Assembly (NCBI RefSeq): GCF_017483025.1
Contig: NZ_JAFUMA010000066.1
Span: 1 to 64,000, forward strand
Direction: 5' to 3'
Origin: Anaerotignum sp.
Lineage (GTDB): Bacteria > Bacillota > Clostridia > Lachnospirales > Anaerotignaceae
Length of the DNA: 64,000 bases
A program made the translations under genes and the position numbers. This document shows positions 32,854 to 42,524 of this stretch, in pieces. How positions within the stretch are numbered: the stretch's first letter is position 1; the number at the start of each line of letters is the position of its first letter. Below the pieces are notes generated by a model, which was not told where the DNA came from, searched no databases, and saw only the letters and a list, made by a program, of their open reading frames with translations.

Positions 32854-34143
32854 ATGAAACAGGACATGATTTTGATTCTGGATCTGGGCAGCGAAGAAAA
32901 CCCTAAGATTGCCCGCGAGATTCGTGCACTGGGTGTTTACACAGAGATCCACCCCCACGATATTACTGCTGAAGAACTGGCAGCTCTGCCCGGCGTAAAA
33001 GGCATCATCTTGAACGGCGGCCCCAATCGCGTTGTGGATGGCGTTGAAATCGACGCAAGTGAAGCTGTTTACGGCGCAGGTTTCCCCATTCTGAAAGCAG
33101 ACCACAAAGGCGGCAACGCTTTCCCCGCAGATGATGCAGAAAGAGAAGCTGTTCTGAAAAATTTCGTATTTGATACATGTAAAGCAGAAGCAAACTGGAA
33201 CATGGAAAACTTCATCGCCGACCAGATCGAACTGATCAAGCGTCAGGTAGGCGACAAAAAAGTTCTGCTGGCTCTTTCCGGCGGCGTTGACTCCTCCGTT
33301 GTTGCAGCTCTGCTGATTCGTGCCATTGGCAAACAGCTGACATGCGTTCATGTAAACCACGGCCTGCTGCGCAAAGGCGAACCTGAACAGGTTGTAAAAG
33401 TATTCCGTGATGAAATGGATGCAAACCTGGTTTATGTTGATGCAGTTGATCGTTTCCTGGACAAACTGGCTGGCGTTGCTGACCCCGAACAGAAACGTAA
33501 GATCATCGGCGCTGAATTTATTCGTGTATTTGAAGAAGAAGCAAGAAAACTGGAAGGCATCGAATTCCTGGGTCAGGGTACAATTTACCCCGATATCATC
33601 GAATCCGGCACAAAGACAGTAAAGGTTATCAAATCTCACCACAACGTTGGCGGTCTGCCTGAAGACCTGAACTTCGCATTGGTAGAACCCCTGAAAATGC
33701 TGTTCAAAGACGAAGTTCGTGCATGTGGTAAAGCTCTGGGCCTGCCCGATTCCATGGTATATAGACAGCCCTTCCCCGGCCCCGGTCTGGGCGTGCGTTG
33801 TCTGGGTGCCATCACAAGAGACAGACTGGAAGCGGTTCGCGAATCCGACGCTATCCTGCGTGAAGAATTTGCGAAAAACGGTCTGGAAGGCAAGGTATGG
33901 CAGTACTTCACAGCTATCCCCGATCTGAAATCCGTTGGCGTGAAGGATAACAAACGTGCCGATGAATGGTGCGTCATCATCCGTGCCGTAAATACGATCG
34001 ATGCTATGACAGCAACGGTAGAAAACGTTCCCTTTGAACTGCTGCAGCACATCACAGCTCGTATCACAAGCGAAGTGGCTGGCGTAAACCGCGTGCTGTT
34101 CGACCTGACTCCCAAGCCCACAGGTACAATTGAATGGGAATAA
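32854..34143 (+). CDS. guaA: GMP synthase with degenerate, shortened glutaminase domain
   Basis: 429 residues against about 510-525 for normal GuaA. The ATP-pyrophosphatase part (LLALSGGVDSSVV, S142) and the C-terminal dimerisation domain (PFPGPGLGVRCLG, DLTPKPTGTIEWE) are complete. The N-terminal class-I amidotransferase starts normally (ILILDLGSEENPKIAREIR, ILNGGPN) but jumps from GFPILKAD to FVFDTCKAEANWNMENF, skipping about 85 residues that hold the nucleophile Cys (GICYG) and the HPE dyad. Glutamine hydrolysis should be impossible; amination would need free ammonia or another glutaminase. GGGAGG precedes the start. Confidence 0.92.
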   Translation: MKQDMILILDLGSEENPKIAREIRALGVYTEIHPHDITAEELAALPGVKGIILNGGPNRVVDGVEIDASEAVYGAGFPILKADHKGGNAFPADDAEREAVLKNFVFDTCKAEANWNMENFIADQIELIKRQVGDKKVLLALSGGVDSSVVAALLIRAIGKQLTCVHVNHGLLRKGEPEQVVKVFRDEMDANLVYVDAVDRFLDKLAGVADPEQKRKIIGAEFIRVFEEEARKLEGIEFLGQGTIYPDIIESGTKTVKVIKSHHNVGGLPEDLNFALVEPLKMLFKDEVRACGKALGLPDSMVYRQPFPGPGLGVRCLGAITRDRLEAVRESDAILREEFAKNGLEGKVWQYFTAIPDLKSVGVKDNKRADEWCVIIRAVNTIDAMTATVENVPFELLQHITARITSEVAGVNRVLFDLTPKPTGTIEWE

Positions 34144-34155
34144 TTTAAGACAACC

Positions 34156-34187
34156 AAAGGACGGCTTTGCCGTCCTTTTTCTTTTTT
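34156..34187 (+). terminator. Terminator of guaA
   Basis: GGACGGC-TTT-GCCGTCC followed by a T-run, 15 bp after the stop. Confidence 0.88.
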
Positions 34188-34210
34188 GTCACGAAAATCT
34201 CCATACTTAT

Positions 34211-34240
34211 ATAAAAAAGGCTCCCATTCGGGAGCCCTTT
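34211..34240 (-). terminator. Terminator of the large stalk-domain protein
   Basis: On the minus strand GGCTCCC-GAAT-GGGAGCC followed by TTTTTT. Confidence 0.86.
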
Positions 34241-34287
34241 ATATTTAAGAAAGGTAGGTAATTTCATTCAAATCTATGATTTTGGTG

Positions 34288-36663
34288 TTACTGATTGCCG
34301 TTCAGTGTTGCTGTTCTGTTCACAGAATCCCATGTGATATCTGTCACGCCCAGGGCTGTTGCCAGGTCTCTCATGGGCAGGAATGTTCTGCCGTCTGTGA
34401 TTTCCACTGCGGAAGAAGCAGGGATAGCGGAACCGTTCACGTAGATCACCTTCTGGCCCAGTGTCATTGTGATGATTCTCTGACCGTGCATGATCGTTAC
34501 AGTTCTGCTAGGCTGATCCCACAGCACTGCATTGTTATCGATACCCAGGGCCTTCGCCACTGCTCTTACAGGTAGCATGGTGTAGCCGTCATTGTTGATG
34601 TATGCGGGCACATCCAGTTCAATGCGTGTATCGCCGGAAAGGATGTAGCTTTCGCCTACAGGAACCACTACTTTTGTTGTAAAGCCTTCTGTATCTTTAC
34701 CGGGTGTAATGATATTGATGAAGCCTTCTTTCGCAACCTCTTCGTAATCCGCTACATCGCCTACATAGTAGTCGCCGCTTTCCTTACCGCCAAACAGTAC
34801 TGTATCCAGATAGCCTGTGCCGGAACCCATACCGCTGAATGTTGCCATATCGGAACCCTGTTCCATGGATGTTGTCAGCAGCAAATCATAGAAGCCGTTA
34901 GGAATATCTCTGGACAGGTACAGTTCCATATCAGAAATCGTTACCACTGCCGCTTCGTCCTCGGATGCTTCTTTTACCTGGAATGCCAGTGTACCATTAT
35001 TTTTTGTTGTGGAATCGTTCAGTTTCATTTCAGATTCCTCATTTACTGCAAATGTTGCGTCCTTTTCGAACTGCATCACATCGCCTTTTTCAATATTCAG
35101 CGCGAATACAGCTTCTTTTTCTTCCCACAGGCCAGCTTCCGCTTCTGTTACTGTGATGGATGTGGGAACCTTTGTATAACGATAGTCGATTTTCAGGTCG
35201 TTCTGTTCTGCTTTTACTTCGTAGGGCTTCGCAAATTCCGCGATAGTCACTGTCTGTTCGTCCATATCATCGCCTGTCAATGTCAGGTCAACTTCACCTT
35301 CAAAAGTGGGGTCAGCCACCAGAGCCAGTGTGAATGTCAGCTTCGCGGGGTCGTTCTGGTCGCTTACGTCATCGAAAGTTCTTCTCTTGAATTCAAATTC
35401 CAGATAATCGCCGTCCTGATATGCTTTCAGGAATTTTGCTTCCACATCATCAGCAGATGCTTCCTTGCCGCCAATGTACAGACCTTCTACTTCTGTTACT
35501 TCTACGCCGCTTACACCGCTTTCATTTGCTTCCGCAACATAAACGCCTTCGGGCAGTTTGAAGGAGAACGCTTTCTTCATGTTCCATGCGCCGGGGAAGG
35601 ATTCTTCCACTGTTACTTCCAGAGACAGGTGGTCGGAATCATCTGTCAGGCCATAGTTGTCTACGCCTGTGCCGCTGTAGATCAGGGGCAGGTCCTCATC
35701 CTCGTCTACGGACATTTCTACAAAATAATCTACTACTTCCATAACCTCTACAGATGTGGAATCGTAATTTTTCGCAGATACCTTGATGGAAGCAATGTCG
35801 CCTACCTTGGCTGTTGTAGCTTCGATTTCGATGCCCTTCAGTGTGATTTCTTCCATCTTTTCGTCTACAGTTACTGTCAGCTCGTTGTCGCCTTTTCTTT
35901 CGATGCTGTAGCCGGTGCCGCTCAGGTCATCAGCGCTGCCTGTGAATTCAAAGCCTTTGGACAGCTTCAGTGTCAGTTCGTTAGGCAGATAGCCTACCGC
36001 TGCTTCGATAGTCAGACCCTTAGAAGAAATTTCTGCAATTTCCTCTAAGGCTACTGTTTCCATCTTTTTGATGCTTGCCTTCAGGCCTTTGCTCATAACA
36101 GATACATATGTCAGGTCATCCACGCTTACCATTTCGGAATCCACGGAAACTGTAGCTGTTCTGCCCTCCGCAGTCTTATCCATAACGGAATACAGGTCGA
36201 TCACAATGACGTCATCCTTTTCGAAGTTGCCGTTGAAGGTAAATGTCACTTCATCTTCCTCCACATCACTTTCATCCACGGAAACGGTCAGTCTCTCCTT
36301 CTTGCTTTCACCGCCGGAGATGACCCATGTATTGTCGTCATCCATAACGTGGATCAGGTCTGTCATATCCTGACCTTCCATAAATTTTGCATTATCCAGA
36401 GAGACGGTCATTTCCAGCTCCTCAGGCTGTACCCCCGTGCCTATGTGTTTATAGGTCGTCTCCTGCACCTTGATCTGCAGTTCAGGCATGCTGCCCAGAA
36501 CCTCATTGATGATTTTGTTGTTGGCTTCGACAGCGGCTTTGGTTACCTCCATCGCGCCGATGATCTTTGCTGTTGCAGTAACGTTGTTCTTTGCGAATGC
36601 CGTCACGGGCATCGCGGAAACGGCCATTACCCCAGCCAGTACCAAAGAAAGTACTCTTTTCAT
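34288..36663 (-). CDS. Large secreted surface protein with C-terminal stalk domain
   Basis: 791 residues from the ATG at 36663 (AGGAGG 7 nt before it). A signal peptide ends near AFAKNN. A long acidic beta-rich body (about 35-660) has repeating short strands with Val/Thr alternation and no domain that I can name. The C-terminal ~120 residues are a copper-amine-oxidase-like stalk domain (YTMLPVRAVAKALG, RTFLPMRDLATALG, WDSVNRTATL). A large surface or cell-wall role is inferred. No LPXTG or S-layer-homology motif is evident. Confidence 0.78.
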   Translation of the reverse strand: MKRVLSLVLAGVMAVSAMPVTAFAKNNVTATAKIIGAMEVTKAAVEANNKIINEVLGSMPELQIKVQETTYKHIGTGVQPEELEMTVSLDNAKFMEGQDMTDLIHVMDDDNTWVISGGESKKERLTVSVDESDVEEDEVTFTFNGNFEKDDVIVIDLYSVMDKTAEGRTATVSVDSEMVSVDDLTYVSVMSKGLKASIKKMETVALEEIAEISSKGLTIEAAVGYLPNELTLKLSKGFEFTGSADDLSGTGYSIERKGDNELTVTVDEKMEEITLKGIEIEATTAKVGDIASIKVSAKNYDSTSVEVMEVVDYFVEMSVDEDEDLPLIYSGTGVDNYGLTDDSDHLSLEVTVEESFPGAWNMKKAFSFKLPEGVYVAEANESGVSGVEVTEVEGLYIGGKEASADDVEAKFLKAYQDGDYLEFEFKRRTFDDVSDQNDPAKLTFTLALVADPTFEGEVDLTLTGDDMDEQTVTIAEFAKPYEVKAEQNDLKIDYRYTKVPTSITVTEAEAGLWEEKEAVFALNIEKGDVMQFEKDATFAVNEESEMKLNDSTTKNNGTLAFQVKEASEDEAAVVTISDMELYLSRDIPNGFYDLLLTTSMEQGSDMATFSGMGSGTGYLDTVLFGGKESGDYYVGDVADYEEVAKEGFINIITPGKDTEGFTTKVVVPVGESYILSGDTRIELDVPAYINNDGYTMLPVRAVAKALGIDNNAVLWDQPSRTVTIMHGQRIITMTLGQKVIYVNGSAIPASSAVEITDGRTFLPMRDLATALGVTDITWDSVNRTATLNGNQ

Positions 36664-36927
36664 GGTCATTCCTCCTTGTTTGTTCATCTCTTTTCTTCTT
36701 GTCGTTGCATCCAGCTGTTTGCAAGGCTATATTAACATCTACTTAATACTTTTAGCAATACTTTTTCATATTTTGTAATATTTTCGTAATTTTTTAGAAA
36801 TAATTACGTAAATTTTACAGTTTCATAAGAATCTTGAAATAAAGGGAACAAAAGAGGAATTTTTCCGTAAAAGAGCATGAAAAAAGAGCCCTCATGGGCT
36901 CCTTTCCAGTTCCGAAAGCTCCGATTC

Positions 36928-36964
36928 GTATGGCTCCGCCATACTCATCTCGTTGCTCCGCAAC
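36928..36964. repeat. Two adjacent hairpins with TCC loops
   Basis: Stems of 7 bp and 5 bp each close a TCC triloop and lie 7 bp apart. They resemble short interspersed palindromes common in Clostridial intergenic DNA. Confidence 0.45.
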
Positions 36965-36979
36965 CTTTCCGCAAAATAA

Positions 36980-37023
36980 AAAACCGAGCATTCCTGCAAG
37001 CAGGCACTCGGTTTTTTATTTTT
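36980..37023. terminator. Terminator of the LTA-synthase-like gene
   Basis: AAAACCGAG and CTCGGTTTT arms with an inner CCTGC/GCAGG pairing, and T-runs on both sides. It is able to act in both directions. Confidence 0.8.
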
Positions 37024-37039
37024 GCGCAGCTTCCTCCGC

Positions 37040-38566
37040 TTAATCGAAGAAGAAATTTCTCGTATAATAATCCGACGTCATCGCCAGCTGGGCATCAAAT
37101 GCCTCATACCCCATCTCCTCCACCAGCGTGGGTTTTTCAGAGAAAAGGTTCGTTCCCAGACCCAATCTGTCGCCCTCGATGGTGCAGCCCATGGCCGCCA
37201 GGGTAGTCGGGAACATATCCGCTGCCACGAACTGTCGGTTCTTATTGTTTGCCGTATCGACGGCGCTGTTCATAAAGCAGTTATACACCGTTCTGGTGTA
37301 ATCCTCCGGCACAGCTCTGGAAATATAGTTTTCATCCATAGTCACGTGGTCTCCGGCGATGATAACGGTGGTATTTTCATAGAAATCCTGCTGTTTCAGC
37401 CATTCGATGAAATCGTACACCTGCTTGCTGGAGCAGCTCATGACGTTTTCATACTGTTCGCCCCAAAGGCCCACGCATTTTTCGCAGACATAGCCATTGG
37501 GTCTGTGGGTATCCACCGTCAGCAGGGTAAAGGCGAAGGGTTCTTCCTGCGCCGCAATGCGAGGCAGTTCCTGCTTGGCAAAATCGAAGAGGTGGAAATC
37601 CTCCATCCCCCAGAAAACATAGTACCCCGGGGGCACAATGCCCACTTCTCTGGCATCGAAAATGTCCAGCACCTCATCCAATCCATGCTGGGTATAATAG
37701 GGGGCACGTCCACCAAAATTGGCGTCGGAGCCCACCATCAAAGCCTGATAATAGCCGTTTTCATCCAATATATCAGACAGAACCGTCGCCCCCGGCAGGA
37801 AGGAATCCTGTCCATATTCATTTCTATCCACACCAATAGGCACTTTCAAAGGGATACCAGAAGTTTGGGAAACCATGGCACCAATGGTCCAGCTGGCCCC
37901 TGTCATGTTGTAAAAGCCGCCAATACCATCGGTGTGGGAAAAGTTGATATTCTCCCCCTCCTCCGCCAGAGCCGTCAGCTCAGGGATGGGATTATGGTCC
38001 AAAGCACCGCCATTTTCCTGGGACATAAAGCTGTTTTCCATAGATTCCAGATAAATATAAATCAGGTTGCGCTTTTCTTCGGGGAAGGTGATATCAGCTT
38101 TGGCAGGATCGATATATTCATCCTGATAGATGGTGGACTGCTGGCTCACATAGCTGATATAGGCGGGCAGATCTACGGTCACTGCTGCATTTACCAGCAG
38201 ACATACGCTCAAAACCACGGAAACAACCACGGAAGCCCTGTTAGAAAATGGATACAGTCCCCCTTTAATCTTTGCAAAGAGTTCCTCCAGAAAGCTGAAA
38301 CGATTCCAGATCACCAGAACCGCCACCAGCAGGCACACCGCCGTGGGCAATGCCGCCGTTTTCATATAGTTGGCGATGACCTGGGGGTCTGTACCGCCCA
38401 TCTCGGAAAAAAGCGTATAGAGAACAGAATCGAAGCCCGTATCCCCGAATTCGCGGATATACCATTTTGCCGAAAAGAAGCCCAGAAATCCCAGAAAAAC
38501 AAGGATGGTGCAGAGGACGGCCGCCAGGATGCTCTTATGTATTTTTTTCTTGTTATTTTCTTCCAT
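37040..38566 (-). CDS. LTA synthase/MdoB-like sulfatase-fold membrane enzyme
   Basis: 508 residues. Three N-terminal hydrophobic segments (about 14-32, 70-87, 108-128) are followed by an extracellular alkaline-phosphatase/sulfatase-fold domain. YIYLESMENSFM holds the metal-binding Glu, and GGFYNMTGASWT holds the expected catalytic Thr region; AGDHVTMDENY supplies the Asp-His metal pair. Members transfer glycerol phosphate or phosphoethanolamine to lipids or glycans. There are fewer helices than the five of classical LtaS, so the product may be a phosphoglycerol-type modification rather than polymeric LTA. AAGGAG precedes the start. Confidence 0.83.
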   Translation of the reverse strand: MEENNKKKIHKSILAAVLCTILVFLGFLGFFSAKWYIREFGDTGFDSVLYTLFSEMGGTDPQVIANYMKTAALPTAVCLLVAVLVIWNRFSFLEELFAKIKGGLYPFSNRASVVVSVVLSVCLLVNAAVTVDLPAYISYVSQQSTIYQDEYIDPAKADITFPEEKRNLIYIYLESMENSFMSQENGGALDHNPIPELTALAEEGENINFSHTDGIGGFYNMTGASWTIGAMVSQTSGIPLKVPIGVDRNEYGQDSFLPGATVLSDILDENGYYQALMVGSDANFGGRAPYYTQHGLDEVLDIFDAREVGIVPPGYYVFWGMEDFHLFDFAKQELPRIAAQEEPFAFTLLTVDTHRPNGYVCEKCVGLWGEQYENVMSCSSKQVYDFIEWLKQQDFYENTTVIIAGDHVTMDENYISRAVPEDYTRTVYNCFMNSAVDTANNKNRQFVAADMFPTTLAAMGCTIEGDRLGLGTNLFSEKPTLVEEMGYEAFDAQLAMTSDYYTRNFFFD

Positions 38567-38587
38567 TGTTTGCTCCTTAAAAGCCTG

Positions 38588-39454
38588 TTACCGAGGCTCT
38601 CTTCCTTCCTCAAACACCCTGATCATTTCTCTCGTCAGGCTGATGCCATCATCATGGGCGGGCAGGTCATTTCTGGGGTAAAATTCTGCCATAGCCAGTT
38701 CGTCCTTGTCCAGAGTGATGGTATCGTCTCCGTCCACGTCGCAGTAATAGCCTAGCAGAAGACCGCCTGTCACGCCCCAGGGCTGGGTCTTATAATATCG
38801 GATATTTTTTACCTTCAGGCCCACTTCCTCCATGACCTCGCGGGCTACGGTCTCTTCCACTGTTTCGCCGATCTCCGTGAAGCCAGCGATCATGCCGTAG
38901 CGGGTGTAGTTTCGGTTGGCGTATTTGCTCAGGAGGAGTTTGTCCCCATTGGTCACCCCAACAATAACAGAAGGCGCGATCTTAGGGAAAATCATATTAT
39001 TACATTCAGGGCAGCGCATCATGCGTTCTTTCGCATCGTGGTGGGTTTTGCTGCCGCAGCGTCCGCAAAAGCGATTGCTTCTGTACCAGTCAAAGAGATG
39101 CCACGCCGTCATGATGCCATAAGCAATATTTTTGGAAATGACCTGGCGCAGGGTCATGGTGCTTTCGTAGGCATAGGAAGGGTCAGCGGGCTCCCCTGCT
39201 TCCCCCCACCAGATGAAATAATTCACATCCTGCATGCGGAAGACATACTGGGTCTTGTTTTCATTCCAGCTTTCCCAGTTATTGACCGCCGCCCAGGCCA
39301 GAACTTCTTTGTAGGCAGGCAGGCGCAGCTCGTTCGCTTCGTTTCTATGGATGAGCGCCATATTTCCTTTGAAGCAGACCACGATATCCTCCTCAGAAGG
39401 GTATACGTTGCGGAATTCATTTTCCAGTCTGCCATATTCCAAATCCTGTAACAT
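38588..39454 (-). CDS. nudC: NAD+/NADH diphosphatase NudC (Nudix)
   Basis: 288 residues. Zinc ribbon CGRCGSKT and CPECNNMIFPKIAPS, then a Nudix box GFTEIGETVEETVAREVMEEVG, then the NudC-type SQPWPFP-like region in the form KTQPWGVTGGLLLG. Cleaves NAD(H) to NMN and AMP and can remove NAD caps from RNA. Lies between an LTA-synthase-like gene and a LysR gene on the same strand, with gaps of 21 and 16 bp. Confidence 0.9.
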   Translation of the reverse strand: MLQDLEYGRLENEFRNVYPSEEDIVVCFKGNMALIHRNEANELRLPAYKEVLAWAAVNNWESWNENKTQYVFRMQDVNYFIWWGEAGEPADPSYAYESTMTLRQVISKNIAYGIMTAWHLFDWYRSNRFCGRCGSKTHHDAKERMMRCPECNNMIFPKIAPSVIVGVTNGDKLLLSKYANRNYTRYGMIAGFTEIGETVEETVAREVMEEVGLKVKNIRYYKTQPWGVTGGLLLGYYCDVDGDDTITLDKDELAMAEFYPRNDLPAHDDGISLTREMIRVFEEGREPR

Positions 39455-39470
39455 ATCTTTACTACCTTTC

Positions 39471-40361
39471 TTACTTCTTTTCTTTTGTCCGCTGGATGGT
39501 GTAATCTTTGAATTTTTCCACCGCAGGGGGCAGATATCTATTCAGCACATAGGCCAGATAAACCATACGGCGGGAATAGGGCGTATCCAATTCCAGCTTC
39601 GTCACGTTGTAATTATCCAGCGTGGCGCCGTCCGTTACGATGGCAATGCCCTGATTTGCCGCCACCAGCCCTGCCATGGAATTGACGTCCTCAAACTGGC
39701 AGAGGATATTGGGCATGATCTGAGCCTTGGTGAACATATCATCGATGATACGGCGCATGCCGCTTTCCTTCGTATAGGAGATCAGGGGATAGGGGCAGAT
39801 ATCCTGAATGGTGACCTTTTTCTTATTTTCCAAGGGGTGCCCCTGGGGTACGATCACCACAAGGCTCTGCTCATAGACAGGAATAAATTCCACATCCGTC
39901 TCCTCCTCCACCTTGGAGCAGAAGATCAGGTCATATTTTTCCCGTTTCAGATTATAGAGCAATGTTTTCGTATTGCCCTCATAGCAGGAGAAGGAGATGT
40001 TTTTATTCTGGGGATCATCCAGAAAACCTGCGATCAGCCCGGGCACAAAATTGGTGCCGACGGAGGTCATATAAGCCAAGCCCACATGGCCGCCCCCTTC
40101 AGAAACGAGACGCTCGATCTGGTTTTTGCCCAGTTCCAGCTGGGTCAGGGCATTTTCCACGTAGAACATATAGATGCGGCCATATTTGGTCAGCACAACG
40201 TTTCTGCCCTGTTTTTCGAAGAGATTCGCCCCCAGTTCCTTTTCCATGGAAGAGATGGAATGGCTCAGGGTGGGCTGGGAAATATTCAGTTTTTCCGCCG
40301 CTTTGGTGTAATGCTCCAGTTCTGCCAGTGTTTTAAAATAATACAGCTGGTTCAAATTCAT
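39471..40361 (-). CDS. LysR family transcriptional regulator
   Basis: 296 residues from the ATG at 40361, which has AGGAGGG before it. HTH domain at about 1-60 (YYFKTLAELEHYTKAAEKL, ISQPTLSHSISSMEKELG), then a substrate-binding effector domain (about 90-290). Heads the likely unit LysR, nudC, LTA-synthase-like. Co-inducer and targets are unknown. Confidence 0.9.
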   Translation of the reverse strand: MNLNQLYYFKTLAELEHYTKAAEKLNISQPTLSHSISSMEKELGANLFEKQGRNVVLTKYGRIYMFYVENALTQLELGKNQIERLVSEGGGHVGLAYMTSVGTNFVPGLIAGFLDDPQNKNISFSCYEGNTKTLLYNLKREKYDLIFCSKVEEETDVEFIPVYEQSLVVIVPQGHPLENKKKVTIQDICPYPLISYTKESGMRRIIDDMFTKAQIMPNILCQFEDVNSMAGLVAANQGIAIVTDGATLDNYNVTKLELDTPYSRRMVYLAYVLNRYLPPAVEKFKDYTIQRTKEKK

Positions 40362-40524
40362 ATTTGTCCCTCCTACTCCCGTGCAAAAGCGCACAAGAAA
40401 ACAGCTTATCAGAAAACTGATGGCTGTCATTAAAATAATTGATACACTTGCTTCGAGTATAGCAAAACATATAGAAAAAATCTATGGTTCTTTTGACGAA
40501 AAAGACCCCAGTTTCTTGTTTCTT

Positions 40525-40558
40525 CTGCCAAAAGAAAGGCGGCCTGTTCAGCCGCCAA
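40525..40558 (-). terminator. Terminator of the yerC-pcrA-ligA unit
   Basis: On the minus strand GGCGGC-TGAACAG-GCCGCC followed by TTTCTTTT, 5 bp after the ligA stop. Confidence 0.83.
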
Positions 40559-40562
40559 ATCA

Positions 40563-42524
40563 TTATTTCAGGAATCTTTCTATAAAATCATTTTCACTCA
40601 AAATAGGGATGCCCAGTTCCGCCGCCTTCTTATTCTTGCTGGATACAGAATGGATGTCGTTGTTGATGAGGAAATTGGTCTTCTTCGTCACACTTCCCGT
40701 CACCTTGCCGCCGCCCTTCTCGATGAGAGCCTGCAGTTCCTTTCGGTTGGCAAAATGCTCCAGGTCTCCTGTCACAACGAAGGTCAGCCCATTGAGCGGG
40801 CTTTCTTCCCCTTCTGCCGCCTGCTCTGGAAGAAGGATACTCAGGTATTGCAATGCATCTTCCAGTAATTTCAGATGCTCTTCTTCCTTAAAATATGCAC
40901 AAATGCTGTGGGCAATGATGCCGCCGAAACCTTCCACCTGCACCAGTTCTTCCTCCGTAGCCTGCTTGATTTTCTCCAGGTCGAACTCAAAATTGGCACA
41001 AAGGAGCTTCGCGTTTCTCAGGCCCACATGGTTGATGCCCAAAGCGTAGATAAAATTGGGTAATTCCACATTTTTAGCCTTTTCGATGGATGCGATGAGG
41101 TTGTTGTAAGATTTTTCCCCGAAGCCATCCATCTGCGTGATTTCTTCCTTATGCTGCTCCAGTCGGAAAATATCGGGATAGTTTGCCACGAAGCCCTTTT
41201 CCAGGAATTTTTTCAGGGTTTCCTCAGAAAGCCCCTCCATATTCATGGCATCACGGGAAACAAAATGGCTCAATGCCTGTATCCGCTGGGCAGAACAGTT
41301 GGGATTGGTGCAGTAAAGGGCTTCGCCATCCCTCAATTTTCGCACCTCCGTTTCCCCGCCGCAAACGAAGCAGTTCTTGGGAATTTCCGCCGTGCTGACT
41401 TCCCCCGTCAGGTTTTCTGCGATCTGGGGAATGATCATGTTGGCTTTATAAACCTTGATTTTATCGCCGATAGACAGCTTCAGTTCCTTCAAAATGCTGA
41501 CGTTATGGACGCTGGCGCGGCTCACGGTAGAGCCTTCCAGCTCCACAGGGTCGAAGATAGCCACGGGGTTCATCAGACCCGTTCTGGATGTGTTCCATTC
41601 GATTTCCCGCAAAGTCGTTTCCGCCATTTCGTCCGCCCATTTGAAAGCAATGGAATCCTTGGGGAATTTCGCCGTTCTGCCCAGGCTCTGGCTATAGCTG
41701 ATGCTGTCGAATGTCAGCACCAGGCCATCGCTGGCAATGTCGTTTTCTTCTATCTTATTACGGAAGTTTTCCACTTCATTTGCTACTGTTTCTGCCGTCA
41801 CCATGACATGTTCCACCACGTCAAAGCCCAGAGAAGCCAGCCAATCCATATTTACAGATTTGCTGTCGGAAATTTCTTCTCCTTCTGCGCTCACCAGAGT
41901 AAAGGCGATGAATTTCACATTTCGCTTGGCTGCAATTTCGCTGTTCAGCTGTCGCACCGTGCCACTGCAAAGGTTTCTGGGGTTTTTATATTGCTCGTCC
42001 TCCCCCAGTTCCTCATTGATGCGATAAAATGCGCTGTAGGGGATGACACCTTCGCCGCGAAGCACCAGTTCCCCCTTGAAAGGGATGGAAACAGGGAGGT
42101 TGCTGAACACCTTGGCATTGTGGGTAATATCCTCGCCAACCTCGCCGTTGCCGCGGGTAATAGCCTGTTCCAGTGTGCCGTTCTTATATTTCAGAACGAT
42201 GGTCAGGCCATCCAGTTTCCAGCTCAAAATACCTTTTTTATCCGCCAAAAAGCTCGCCAGCTTCGCCGTTTCCTTCGTTTTGTCTAAGGAAAGGATGGGG
42301 CTTTCATGGCGCACCTTCGTCAGATTGCTCAGGACGGTGTAGCCCACCTTCTGGGTGGGGCTGTTGGCCAAAATCATGCCTGTTTTTTCTTCCAGAGCGA
42401 CCAGTTCATCGTAGAGAGCGTCGTATTCCTGATTGGAAAGAATCTCCCTGTCCTCCTGATAATAGGCTTTCGCCGCTTCATTCAGTTTTTCAACTAAATC
42501 TTTCATTCTATTCATATCATTCAC
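40563..42524 (-). CDS. ligA: NAD+-dependent DNA ligase LigA
   Basis: 653 residues, the usual length. Adenylation Lys in LSWKLDGLT (KxDG), OB domain, four-Cys zinc finger CFVCGG...CTNPNC, helix-hairpin-helix region (FGGIIAHSICAYF) and C-terminal BRCT domain (GLTFVVTGDLEHFANRKEL). Seals nicks in replication and repair. Overlaps the pcrA stop by 8 bp. Confidence 0.96.
   Translation of the reverse strand: MNDMNRMKDLVEKLNEAAKAYYQEDREILSNQEYDALYDELVALEEKTGMILANSPTQKVGYTVLSNLTKVRHESPILSLDKTKETAKLASFLADKKGILSWKLDGLTIVLKYKNGTLEQAITRGNGEVGEDITHNAKVFSNLPVSIPFKGELVLRGEGVIPYSAFYRINEELGEDEQYKNPRNLCSGTVRQLNSEIAAKRNVKFIAFTLVSAEGEEISDSKSVNMDWLASLGFDVVEHVMVTAETVANEVENFRNKIEENDIASDGLVLTFDSISYSQSLGRTAKFPKDSIAFKWADEMAETTLREIEWNTSRTGLMNPVAIFDPVELEGSTVSRASVHNVSILKELKLSIGDKIKVYKANMIIPQIAENLTGEVSTAEIPKNCFVCGGETEVRKLRDGEALYCTNPNCSAQRIQALSHFVSRDAMNMEGLSEETLKKFLEKGFVANYPDIFRLEQHKEEITQMDGFGEKSYNNLIASIEKAKNVELPNFIYALGINHVGLRNAKLLCANFEFDLEKIKQATEEELVQVEGFGGIIAHSICAYFKEEEHLKLLEDALQYLSILLPEQAAEGEESPLNGLTFVVTGDLEHFANRKELQALIEKGGGKVTGSVTKKTNFLINNDIHSVSSKNKKAAELGIPILSENDFIERFLK

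Larger units (their letters stand above)
36664..37039. other. Intergenic region with a string of short hairpins
   Basis: 376 bp. The part next to the surface-protein gene is AT-rich and probably holds its promoter (none is convincing). Then follow GAGCCC-TCAT-GGGCTC (about 36890-36905), GTATGGC-TCC-GCCATAC (36928-36944), GTTGC-TCC-GCAAC (36952-36964) and the terminator at 36980-37023. No coding frame. Confidence 0.55.
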
